NCBI GenBank assembly: GCA_035582835.1
Contig: JAYKAV010000489.1
Span: forward strand, 1,450,773 to 1,514,772
Length of the DNA stretch: 64,000 nucleotides
Direction: 5' to 3'
Source of the DNA: Phoebastria nigripes
Lineage: Eukaryota > Chordata > Aves > Procellariiformes > Diomedeidae
Part shown: positions 27,901 to 39,900 of the stretch, in pieces
Numbering within the stretch: the stretch's first letter is position 1
How the letters are laid out: the number at the start of each line of letters is the position of its first letter
Position numbers and translations under genes: made by a program
Notes under the pieces: model-generated
The model's database searches: none
What the model saw: only the letters and a program-made list of their open reading frames with translations
What the model was told of the DNA's origin: nothing

Positions 27901-30900
27901 GCACAACACTCCCCAGCTCCAATGTCCTGCGCTGCCCTGGGGAGTGGTGGGAAGAGGTCCTCCGGAGAAGGCTTAGCCAGGTCCCCCTTCTCCTCCTCCT
28001 TCAACCTTAGTGCTCACGAGGCTGTTTCTCACACTTTTCACTTCACTCGTCACTGCCAGACTGTGTTTTGTCCTTTCTTAAGTACATTTTTCCACAGGTG
28101 CCACTGGTGTCGCTGGCAGGCTCAGCTGTGCCCTGCAGTGGAGCTGTTGCGGAACCGGCTGGAACCGGCTGGAACCGGCTGGAACCGGCTGTGTCCGGCA
28201 TGGGGCAGCCCCGGCCTCTCCTCAGAGAGGTCCCTGTAGCCCCGCTGCCAGTGCCTGGACACCTAGACCCAATAAATTCCACCCCTCGCCTCGGTGAAAA
28301 GTGTATTTAAGAATTGTCATTAAAATACGCACTCGTCGCACACCCTTCACAAACTTCATTGACAACATCAACCACAAAAAAATCTCCTCACACCAAAATC
28401 GAAGTGGCATCGTCACAACACCGTGAAGGTGGACAATATACACACTCAGTACAGCTCCACCCCTTGTCCCTTCACCACTTTACAACAACAAAAAAATCCC
28501 CACCATTAATCCAGTCCCTGGCAATGGCCAGTCCGAGCTTTGCCCGTTACATCTCCCACTCACTGTTTTTACTTCAAATTCCTCTGAATTTGTGTAAGTG
28601 AGCTCCCTGTCTTTATCTCAATCCACGAGCTTTTTCATCTTATTTTCTCCCCCGTCTTGTTGAGGAGGGGGAGTGAGAGAGCGGCTGGGTGGGCATCTGG
28701 CCAACACACCACAGTGCCATTGCTCTTCTCCACACGTGCGGCGGCGTTGCCATAACAGGGCTGAGGGTGCCGCGACGCAGGGGCCGTCCGTCAGGGAATC
28801 CCTCCACTGCGCACATAAATCAGCAAATGCAAACTGAAGCCCTCAAAAGGTGACGAACGGCAAGTGCTGCTATTACGTAAGCACTTTCCTGGATAGACTA
28901 ATGCTTCGAATAACAATTTAAAGTTGACCTGAATTAAAAGCTTTGGTAAAAATCTCTCAAAGATTCCCAAACTGGGCAACCTCCAGGTATGCAAAATATA
29001 GATGGTTGTTTATGGTGCCAGCGTGCCAAGGGCTGGAAAATAGCCATGACCTCACCACTTTCTTGGCATGGGTCAGCTAGCCCAGAAAACCAGGCTTCCC
29101 GCCACCGCCGGTGGGCACCGGGGTGCCGGGGTGCTGGCTGCGGTGGCGGGGCAGCAATCCCAATCCTCTGGGGCTTCCCTCGGCAGCCAGATTAATGTGT
29201 TTTTTTAAATTATTATTCTAAAGCAAGATGTTTGTTGTTTCCTCCTTTGCTTGCATTTCAGTAGCCAAATGTATTTTCCTCCCAGAGAAGAGCTGGGAAT
29301 CCAGGAACCTGAAGCCAGGGGAGGCAGCGATTAGTGGTTTGAAGTGTTAATAGTACCACAGTAGGAATGGGGAGTCCCTTGAACTCAGCTATTAACAAAT
29401 TAATAAAAGGGGTAACGCTCTCCTGAGTGTTACAAATTTAGCACTAATTAGAACTTCTCTTTCTTATCTATTTTAGGCAAGAAAATCCTCAATATCCTTT
29501 GTTAAATTTGAATCATCTTGTTCGTAGAAGTAAACCATACGGAAACATTGGTTTCTTCACACAGCTACAGTCTATTAAACTTTTTCCATTCTCCTTTTCT
29601 TTCTGACATGACTTATAGCTGGATATTTTGATTGCAGTTAGTTTTATTTAGCAAATCTTCCCCCAAAAGAGGGTTTTCTTGGAATGAGACTAACCTACAG
29701 ACCATTCATTTCTCCCAGTCCATCCCAAACATTTCAAAGATTCCCTCTTCACAGGAGCATCAGTGCTCCAATTTATTTACATTTATTTATTGCTCGTATA
29801 CTCCAGATGTTAAACCTCACAGAGTTATTGTAACTGGTAAGCCGTATTTTTCTGTCAAATATCTACATAGTTTTGTGTATTTTAGCACTTCACAATTAAT
29901 CATGAGAGAAACTTAATCAGGCTTGCTATGAAAAAAAGCCCTTAATTAGAGCAGAGGCCAAAATGTCCTCCTGCTCTTCCTTTCTTCTTGCACTGCCCAA
30001 ATCTCATCTAAACCTTGCCTGAAGTCCAGAAAACAAACCTCACAGTTGATTGAATATATCTAATTGTGAATTGATGTATACACTTTTGCAGATACGTTTC
30101 AAACTCTGCCTGGTGGCTGTGTTGGCTAATTTGCCTACACCTAGGAAATTAATTCTTTCTTAACTACAGAGCAGAGCTATGGTGTTGGGCGATATATGTC
30201 TGCCTTTCTGGAAGGAATATTACTTCTCTCTAGCAAAATCAATGCATCGCTAAATGATTGACATAACCACAAAAGGTTTTCACTTTTAATGTTTAGGAGA
30301 ACACTGATGAGGAAGAGAAAGCCCTACAGTTTGCATAATGAGAGTAGAGCCAGACTGGCCAAGGCCATTCAACAAAGCCATAGCTTATTTGAGCAATAAA
30401 GGGAAAATGTAGACAGAAGGTTACATCTTCTGATGACAGTAAGTAAAAGAGTGTATTAGAAGTAATCAGTAGTGAGCTCATGGTTTAAAACACACATGTA
30501 CACATGCACACATGTACAGCAGTGTGGAGAACCCAAGTAGACACCGTATGAAAATACGCCATAAAGCCTGACAAATACTGGACACTGTCAAGGTGGCTTT
30601 CCATAAAATAATGCAAATCGATGTTAAAATCTAGACTTTATAATCAATTAGAAAAGGTAGTTCGGCAGCAGTATTAATAACCTCAGAAACAACTGTAGCA
30701 TCAAAAGGGGGTTTCCATGACCAGAGCTCAGTTCAGAAGACTTTATCTCATGTCTATGAAAAATCACATCTTTGCAAAGGTGAGACTACAGGTATCAGTC
30801 ATTTCCCTGTCTAGAAGAACTGGATGAAGACTTTTCCTCATTCTCCTGTGGAGGGAAACATGTGATACAGTCATTTCTGTTTACTTCTGTTAAACAGCTG

Positions 30901-33900
30901 GTCAGAGAGAGTATTCTGCACTGTATGAGGCTAAAGAAAGTATTATTTTTACTTTTCTCTACTGCATGAGATAGGATGTGAATGGTGTATGCTGAGGTGA
31001 CACTGTAACATCCTGTCTGCTTTAGGGCCCTAAACACTAACAATAACTGAATCCTTTCTTCCCTCCATGTGGGCTATAACTGCAGGAATAAGATGTGTGA
31101 GCATGTAAGCTGAGCAGCAAGTAGATAAATTCCAGATGATGATTTAAAGCTGGTGAATACAAACCTTACAGTCCTGCAGGCAATCTAGTACTGGAAAGGA
31201 CCTTTGAGGTCAATTCATTTCCCTTCTGTCATAGGCAGCCCTCTGAAAGAAACTGCATGATAAAGTGATCCAGCTCCATCACAGAATTATTTTTTGCCGC
31301 CATTTCTCCTACTGTAATGGTGCAGGAGGAGGAATCCTACTGCAGCTCCTTGGAAATGTAGAAATCTTCCTATTCCCAGCCTTAATATACTCCTATGCAG
31401 TTTATTCACATCATTTTTTCTGCCAAAATTGTGCTTCTGCTTAAATAGCACTTCTCCCTTCTGTGTGCTTATCTGTGATGTATTTATAGGGAGTCCTCTC
31501 TCAGCATTCATTGCGTGAGATAAAACAAGCCATCCTTTTTTAGTCTCCTTTCATATAACAGACTTTCCATGATCTGGATCACCCTTGCAGCCCATCCCTT
31601 CACCTGCTCCAATCTGAGCATGGGGACCAGAACTAGCAACAGCAGCTATATATTGTCTTACCAGGGATTTTTACAATGCCATTAACACTCCCTTGTTTCT
31701 TACTGCTATATTGTACATTTACACTGTCTGTACATAGAATTGTTCTAGCATATAAGTTATGTTATACAGTTAACTATCAAATACTGGTGTGTCGTCTCAT
31801 CTGGTACCACTTGTGCTCCTTGGAAGTGTGGTCAGCATCTTGCAGGCAAAATCCTTCGGTGCTTTTCATCTGGTGCTTTTTCATCCTTGATAGCTCCTGC
31901 GGAGTATTTCAGCATGAAGATGTTTCAGCAGTCTTTACAAAACCAAGTGAATCATTAAAAAAAAGCACAATCCATCCATCTTCTTTAGTGTCACCAATTA
32001 ATAGCTGCTCAGGATGCTTTGAAATCTACAGCTGCTTAAGGGAAGAAGAATAATCAACCCCTTCCTATAGTGCTGTGCTATCATTATATTTTGTGTACTC
32101 TGCCTGTGCAAGGAAGCTTTATTAAATAAATGAGGTGAGGGTGATAAGCAAAGGCCTCTGATGTGAGTCTTTAAAGAAGGGGAAAAGACCAGTTATGCTA
32201 ATCCAGGATAAGAAGGGAACTAAAAACCAATTGGTGGACAAGATTATTTCTTATTGTTGGAAACCATTTCTCATTCCAGAAGCCAGTGGTCAGAGCCTGG
32301 CTGATTTTGGTGGCCACGTTTCTGTCTTCTGCTGCCCCTGCAAGCAAGCAGTGTTGGGGGCAACCACAGTTTCCTCCACTTGATGGAGCTGGAACAGCCT
32401 TTTACCTCTTGCTTCTGATTTGGATTATTTTGCTGCTGACTGTGCAAAATAAGGGACCATTTTTAAAATGGAGTAGTGTTGCCTTTGTGGGCAGCTCAGG
32501 CTGGGTCTGTGTGTTCATTCCTCAGGTCACAAGCTGCTAGAGCAAAGTCATTGCACCCTTTGGTGGAGCTGCTGCCTTGGGCTCCCTGTCAGCCAGAGCA
32601 CCCTGGGTCAAATCCTGACCAGACATAAGGATGCACTCTCAAACCTGCCCACAGCTGCTGATCCCAATGCGGGTTTTCTCCTCTTGCCCCCATCCCTCCC
32701 TCCCATCTCACCTCCCTGTCTAAGGCATTGTGGCTGCTGATGCTACAGCAGCTCTGTCTGTGCCCTGAGCAGGACAGCAATGCTGCCTCTTGAAGGGGAT
32801 CGATTTACTTCCAGCTAATCTGCTGGAGGGGGAGGTCTGTGCCTAAGTGTAATGGAACCTGATGGAGGCTAATTAAATAGAAAACCGTCCATTTGTGCTG
32901 TCTCATTAGGGATTTGTCATAAAAACCTTATGTTCTCTTACAAGCCTAAACAAGTGTGTTCACCATGCAAAAATCAGCCATAAAGCTGTCTGGAGAGTAG
33001 TTAACATGTCTAAGCTGTCATTTATACAGCTTGTCTGCAGCCTGGATCCTGCAGGTAGGAATGGCCTTTCCACTGTCCTCAAACCACCCCGCATAAATGG
33101 GGCATCCCTCCTTCGAAATGGGAAAGAGGGCCAAGCCCAGCGATCCTGCACCAACAGTCATGTGGAGCGGATGCTTTTCTGTCTAGCCCTGACGGGAGCC
33201 AGAAATCAGAGGCAAAGAGCACTTGTTATTTTTGAGCTGTGCCAAAGATGTTCAGAGGTTTAGAAAATGTAAATTTAATAGCAGTGTTTCCTGGGGTCTA
33301 TGGAGATTGCCTCCCCTCTGCCTTTGCGAGTGGCTGGGTCTCCTCCTCAACCCCCATCAGGCTACTATTTTTGAGGAAAACTAAATTCCCTGTAGGGCAT
33401 GGGAGTCGTCATGCTATTTTGCAATGGAAGTAAGTTATGGGCTGTGTCCCTTTGGCTGCCCCACGGGAAAATCAACATGGTGTAAATGGCTGCTCTCCTT
33501 AATGTCCATCCAGGATGAGCTTTTCCCTTGTCCAGATTCTGTGGGCTTCAGAGTTTCTGCCAAAACTAGGGCTTGTGCAGAAGTCATAGTGGGGCAGCTC
33601 TTCCCATGGGCAGGAGGAGGTAACTGCTTTCCGTCTATGGGACGACCCCCTGGGGTAACGCCAGCTGGTGTCTCCTTGCAGGCGTCGGAGGTGGAGCGGC
33701 AGCTCTCCCTGCAAGTCCACAGCCTCCGGGAGGACTTTCGGGAGAAGAACTCCTCCAGCAGCCAACACATCNTGCGGCTCGAGAGCCTCCAGGCCGAGGT
33801 GAGTCACCCACAGTCGGCCTCACTCTTTCAAAAGGTGGCCAGGGCTGTTTTAACTTGTATAATGAACCCCTCTGAACTGGGTAAACAAAACCTGCTGCTT

Positions 33901-36900
33901 GGAGCAAACAAAGAGAAGGATGGTAGCTGTGGGGCAAAGGACTACCCCAGTGAGGATTTTTGCTGCAACCCAGGGCTGGCTGACACCAGCTTCCACCGCT
34001 GCCTCGGCCACAAGCACGCCTGCAAAATGAACGGATGAGAAGGATCTTCCAGGAGCTAAACCATGGCTGTGCTCTTGCAGGGCTGCTGCCCAGTACAGAT
34101 CTCTAGGCCATGGTGGGAAGGTCTGCAAGGGGTTTTTTTCTGTTTCTCGTGCTTGCAAAGAAAGCAGCAATCCTCTCCTGCCTCTGAGCCACGCATGTGG
34201 GAAAGCAAGGAGTCCCTGCCTGGTTTAGCTCTGGTACATTAGCAGGAGTGATATTAACCTTCCTTCCTCTTCCCTTCCCTAATGCGGGTCACTGGAGACC
34301 ATGTAGGCAGGAACCAGAGGCATAGAAGATGTCCAACTCTACTACCCTACTGCTTTTTTTATTTATAAGCTGTCTGGAAGAGCTTTTCCTAAGATCTCCA
34401 TTTCTTCTTTTCTCCTGCTCCCACCTGCTCCCTGCTGGTCCCTCGCCTTTTCTTCCCCTCCCCTTGGTGTGGAGCAGCAGGTCCTTGAAGTAAGTATAGA
34501 GGCTCGGAAAGGGTTTGCCCGCGTGTGCATCGCTGTCATCATGCATGCCTGTCACTGTGCATGCCTCACCTTGCCTCCTCGCCTCCTTCCTGTCTCTTGC
34601 TTTCCAAATCCGTTTCCCCCTGTGCCCTTCCTATGGCCCAGGGCCCAGGCCGAGTGGTGTTTTTTCTGTTACACGGTCATTCATAGGGTGTTCATTACTG
34701 GTTTGGATACCAAATATGAACTCTTGATACAATCTCTGTATTATACCTCTTATTTTTCTCATGTCCCTTTTCTCCAACCCACACAAATCATGATGGTGGT
34801 GGGAAGAGACATCTCAGAAACCATTAGTCACCTAAGAGCAGCTTTCTAATACCTGCAGCAGCCTTTACCCTGCAGAAACAGCAAGTCCACACACTTTGCT
34901 AATATTCCTTCATGCAGCCAAATCTTTCCAGCAACCTGGAAAGCAGCAAAGAGACAAGGTCCCAAAGAGGCCAAGAAAGCAGTGAGACGTTGCTGAATTT
35001 GTCTATGGTCCATGAATTGAAAGGAGGCCATAGGGAATACTGAGGATTATACTGGACTGGTAAATGGCATACCCAGTCCCCAGAGGTCCTGTGTGTACTA
35101 ATCTGGGAAAAGGCTCCTTTTTCTTGGTTAAACAAGAAGTGACCTTGGCTAGTGCTGATTCATCCTGTGCACTGTTCCCAGCTAACTGAATCACAGAGGT
35201 TGTGCTTGGCACATTGTCCCTCTTCACCTGAAATCGCTGCCCTTGACAATTAAAAGAAATGAACCAATTTTAACAGCAACCAATCACTGGGAGACTAAAA
35301 ATAAGCATGGCACAGAAAGGAGTCTTCACAAGTAAAAAAACCGAAAAATCCCTGGTGAGGACCTGGCGAACATGCGGCAATTAAGAAAAGCGTATGGGCA
35401 GTGCTGTGGCACAGCCCTGAGGGGAGCGGGATCCCGCAGGCTCACCCTGTGGTCTCCAGCACCCTTACGGGAGAAAATGCCACCATGCTCAGTCGGGGAC
35501 CAGCCAGGAAAAGTAACTAGTTTTGCACAGTCTTGCAAATTTTAAGGTACAAGGGGTGGGCAGGGCTGCTCTGCGCTTAATCCGTTTGGACATTTCTGCC
35601 TGCTCCCTGCTCCTGCCAATGCACACCCAGCCCCNTTGGAGCTGCCCCTGCAGCCTGGGGAAGCAGGAGTTTCCTTTCAGAGCCTTCCTAAGCTTTAAAC
35701 CACACACAGAGACAAAGTTTCTCTCATACAGGTACAGAATACATATGTGCATACTTTTGCTTTTTGCTGTTTCATTTCTCTCTTGGGAATGTGATTGCCC
35801 TCCTCTCTGCTCCCTGGAAAGTGCCGGGTCCGACACCACCTCTCTTTCCTCCGCAGATCAAAATGCTGACGGACAGAAAGCGGGAGCTGGAGCATCGCCT
35901 TAGTGCCATGATGGAGGAGAACGACCTGCTCCAGGGAACCGTGGAGGAGCTGCAGGACCGAGTCCTCATCCTGGAGAGACAAAGCCATGACAAGGACCTG
36001 CAGGTGAGGAGGCAGCGATGGGACAGGGAAGAGGCGGGAAATGGAGTAAAAGACATGGTTTGGGATAAAATTGACCAGCAAGATAATCAGGAACTGGGAG
36101 ACAAAAACAACTGGAAGAATAAAATGGCTCATGTAAGCATGGCAGCAAGCAAGGCCCTGGGTGTTTCCCTTAGGGACTGATAACAGGAGCCACAATGGGG
36201 CATCTTGACAGCAAAGAGCAGCTTGGGAGGGAGATCTGAACAAGGGAGTGGCACAGGGTGCTGGGGAAATGAGGGACATATAAAAGGAAGCAGAGAACTC
36301 TCGTTGCAGTTCATTTTACTTNATTTTTTAATAATAGAATTGGCTTCAAAAGGGGCTTCTTTAGACCCCGCTGTCCCAGAGGGTAGTAACTGCCTTCGTA
36401 GCTCTCACTGCTCAGATGGTTTCCCAACAAGCCCCATGGTGTTCGTAGCCATGTCTCTCCAAACATCACTCCCCAGAGAACAAGCTGGCACATCTGTGGC
36501 TTCAGGCATCTTAGCAGAGAGCACGATTTTTTCATTTCTCTTCTGTGGGTTGGCAACCACTGGATCCCCAGCTCTCCAAAACAGCCCTGAATGGTTTTTT
36601 TCCCTTTTTTTTATATATATATATTTGTATTTATGTATGTGCATAGTTTTTTTAAAAACATGTCTGTATTACTTTTCTTTTTGGATTCACTTCCTGCTGT
36701 GTTGTTTTCAGCAAATTTTTTTACCTGAGTCCCAACTTCTTCACAATGTTCCTCATTTTAGTGCTGATTAACCTATTTTTATCTTTCAGGATATTCTGGA
36801 GTCTAAACAGTGTCTAATGACATTTGGAGATTATTAAGCTCCAATAAATAGCAATACCAGCCAAGAGTACTTTCCTCCTGGCTGGAAACCCTCTTTCGTG

Positions 36901-39900
36901 ACACCCATTCCTCCCTCTCAGCTCCTTCACAAACCAAGAGATTCATCCAGTCCATATCACCTCCACTAATATTTTTTTTTCCTGCTTCCTTGACAAATTC
37001 CTTGATTTTCTTTGCAAGCTGCACCAAAGCCAGCTGGAGCTCCAGGAGGTGCGGCTGTCCTACCGGCAGCTGCAGGGGAAGGTAGAAGAGCTCAGTGAGG
37101 AAAGAAGTCTCCAAAATTTCAACACAACCAGCACGTCCCTCCTATCTGAGATAGAGCAGAGCATGGAGGCAGAGGAGCTGGAACAAGAACGAGAACAGGT
37201 ATTTGCCCTCCGGCCCCTGGGAAAGCCCATGGACCTCTGTGACCAGCCCCAGAGGGAGAGGGAGTTTAATGCATTTGATCTGGATTTGGAGCTGAACCAA
37301 GAGCCAGAAAATTGGGGTTGTGGTCTCAGCTCTGGTATCAACACCCTTTTGACCATATGAAAGTAAATCTCTGCATCCATTTCAAGACCAACATAGCAAG
37401 CTAGACAAATATTTGTTAGGTTTGGCAATCACATGCCTCACTTCACCGTGGAAGGAGGATCTCCATGGCCTTGATGTCCCAGGCTAACGTCAGGCTCTCT
37501 TGTTCCAGCTGAGGCTGCAGCTCTGGGAAGCATATTGCCAAGTGCGATATCTCTGCTCCCATCTCAGAGGAAACGACAGTGCAGACTCAGCAGTCTCTAC
37601 AGACTCATCCATGGATGAGTCTTCAGAGACCTCATCAGCCAAAGACGTCCCAGCCGGCAGCCTTCGGGCAGCTCTCAGCGAGCTGAAAAGACTGATACAA
37701 AATGTGCTGGATGGGGCAGACTCCACGGTAAGTTGGTGGCACAGAGAGACCTTGGCTTGTGCATGTCCCCTTGCCCAGGTGACAGAGCTTGCTGCAGGTT
37801 TCCGCTGGATCCTGAAGTCCCCGGTCTCCAAGACAACCTCTGTGGCCCACAGAGATGGGCTGTCACCGTGCACAGCCTGCTCCATGTGTCTCAAATGGTC
37901 AGCCAAGAGCCAAGCCAGCATATGGGGTTTCAGCCTGCAGTGGTCAGACCACCATAAGTTTCAAGCTCATGCAACCATCATTGGTCTGGGAGTCATTCTG
38001 GAAAATTAATGAAAGTAGGCTTTCTTTGAGATTTGCAGTAAGTTAGAGTTTCAACGTGGAAATACTGCAGATTGTCTTATACATCACAGTTCAGTTATTT
38101 CTCTTAGGATTTTCCTAACATTGCTTTATTAGCAATAGTATCACAAAAACATCATAACTCCTATGTGGGTAGGTTCTGCCCCTGCGAATTGACACTGGGT
38201 ACAAATGTCTTGGCAAGAGCTGCCAGACTCAAATCCATTGACAGGTGAAAGGTTTTGTTGGCACAAGATGGTGTCTGTGGAGTATGGTCCTGGGGCTGCT
38301 GGGGAGGAGGGGATGGCATGGAGGACCACTCAGCATCCACAGGAGTGCAGAATTACGAGAAAACACCCCACTTTTTGCAATGGCTCAAATCAGGCCTATT
38401 TCCATCACCCACAAGCTGGTTGCATTGCCAGTATGACTTATTTGAGATGCCATGGTGAGGAAGACGGTGCAGACCCTGCAACTGCAGACCCGCATGGGAG
38501 TACTCACCCTCCTCGTTTCAGGACCTGTAGCAGCTGGTAAGAAGGCTGAGCATAGAGATCAAGTTGTATTTGTTAAATAAAAAAATAGAGTCCTGCAAAA
38601 GGTCTACAAACACGGAGACTGTAGCCATATGTTACCAAGTGGTCAGTAGGTCTCTGTAAATGTGGTTTATGCTAAGGCGAGAACATGTCTGCATGCTCTT
38701 TTTATCATGTGTAGAAGCACTACCCTTGGCTGAGCATGTTTCCGCTGTGGAGGTATATGGGAACAAAACTGAAACTCTACCAAAGTCACATTCACAATTT
38801 CTTCTTCCTTGTTTAATACACCCCATCCCAAAACAGTATCAAATTAATGCAATTGCCTTTTTTAAAGTGAAATCTGAGCAAGAGATTTCTCTCCCGCTCT
38901 CAGAGCTCTCGACGAAGCGACGACGACACCTTAGAGGAGCAGATCAGGCGAACAAGCGAGGATTCACGAGCCCTGAGGGAATTAATGGAGGGAGAACGGG
39001 GGAAACTGAGGCAGAGTTTGGAGGAGCTGCAGCGACTGCACAGCCAGGTTAGCAATTCCCACACTTTACATGTGGTCTTGTAACACCAGTGTTCATCCTC
39101 CAAGACATGCCTTCCATAGAAGAGATCAACATGATAAATAACCCAGGAGGGTTTGGGCCAAAACCAGTTATGGCTGGATGAGGGAGACTCTGTTAAATGC
39201 AGTGCAGAGGCTTAATGCATTTAGGATCAGAGTTTTTAACAAGTTGTCTGGGGCCCATCCCAGACACTATGTCAAGCAGCCAAACTTCCTTTAAACCTTT
39301 CCCCCAATCTGCTTTTCAGTCAACCTGTCTCACTTAAATTCTTCTCAGCAGAAGAGCCCTAAGTACAAGGCTGCCTTATATGGGGTACTGGAAACCCATA
39401 GGTATCCAGTCTGACCCGTCTTGCTTGCACTAAGCCCTTGTAAAGGGTATATGCAACCACTGGATGGACAAAACAGTGCTGCTCTGCTGTGTGTGGCGCA
39501 AGGTTTGCCCCCTTCCACAGCAGCATCACAAAACCCTCATGCACACCTAGAGAATCTTAATCATGGCCAGCCTGGCACCAGGCAGCACCCCAGGGCCAAC
39601 AGGGACCGGCTAAGACAATCTCAACATCAACAAATGATCCAACCCTGAAACCAACACCGCACCCAAAGCACAGAATCACACAGCAGCCGCACTGAATGTA
39701 GCATCATCTGTGTCTGAGGTCCTATGCCAAAAGCAGCAAATGGAGACAGGCACTCAAGCAGATGCTCTGCAATCCCTATCTCTATGGGACAAGTCTCCAA
39801 ACGCTGGAAGGGATCTGGAGGCTGCAGCAGAAGCAGCCTTTAGCGCAGCTGCTTGTGCAGCACCAACTGCATTGGAGCAGGGAATGGGATTAATGCCCTT

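Larger units (their letters stand above)
5867..33681 (+). other. BICDL1 intron 2 (27.8 kb)
   Basis: This is the largest intron. It holds a truncated CR1 at about 9385-10089, an old CR1 scrap near 16350-16510, an antisense old CR1 at about 31190-31700, a 10-bp tandem repeat at 28151-28190, candidate RFX and CRE motifs near 13138-13261, 27268 and 28746, and A or T runs at 14432 and 23664. All other open frames I examined look like chance. I see no gene nested on either strand. Confidence 0.85.

Noticed and set aside
27634..28239. 201-codon + strand open frame
   Set aside because: Composition changes along it, it runs into the 10-bp tandem repeat, and nothing resembles a known protein; looks like chance in a GC-richer patch.
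28300..28510. Nuclear copy of mitochondrial DNA
   Set aside because: The A/C skew suggested it, but I could not match any mitochondrial gene in translation.
35695..36279. 194-codon minus-strand open frame
   Set aside because: It is the antisense shadow of BICDL1 exon 4 and flanking intron.
38660..39052. 130-codon open frame ending [17 protein letters not shown]
   Set aside because: It reads the extra exon in the wrong frame; the frame starting at 38904 fits both neighbouring exons and gives coiled coil.
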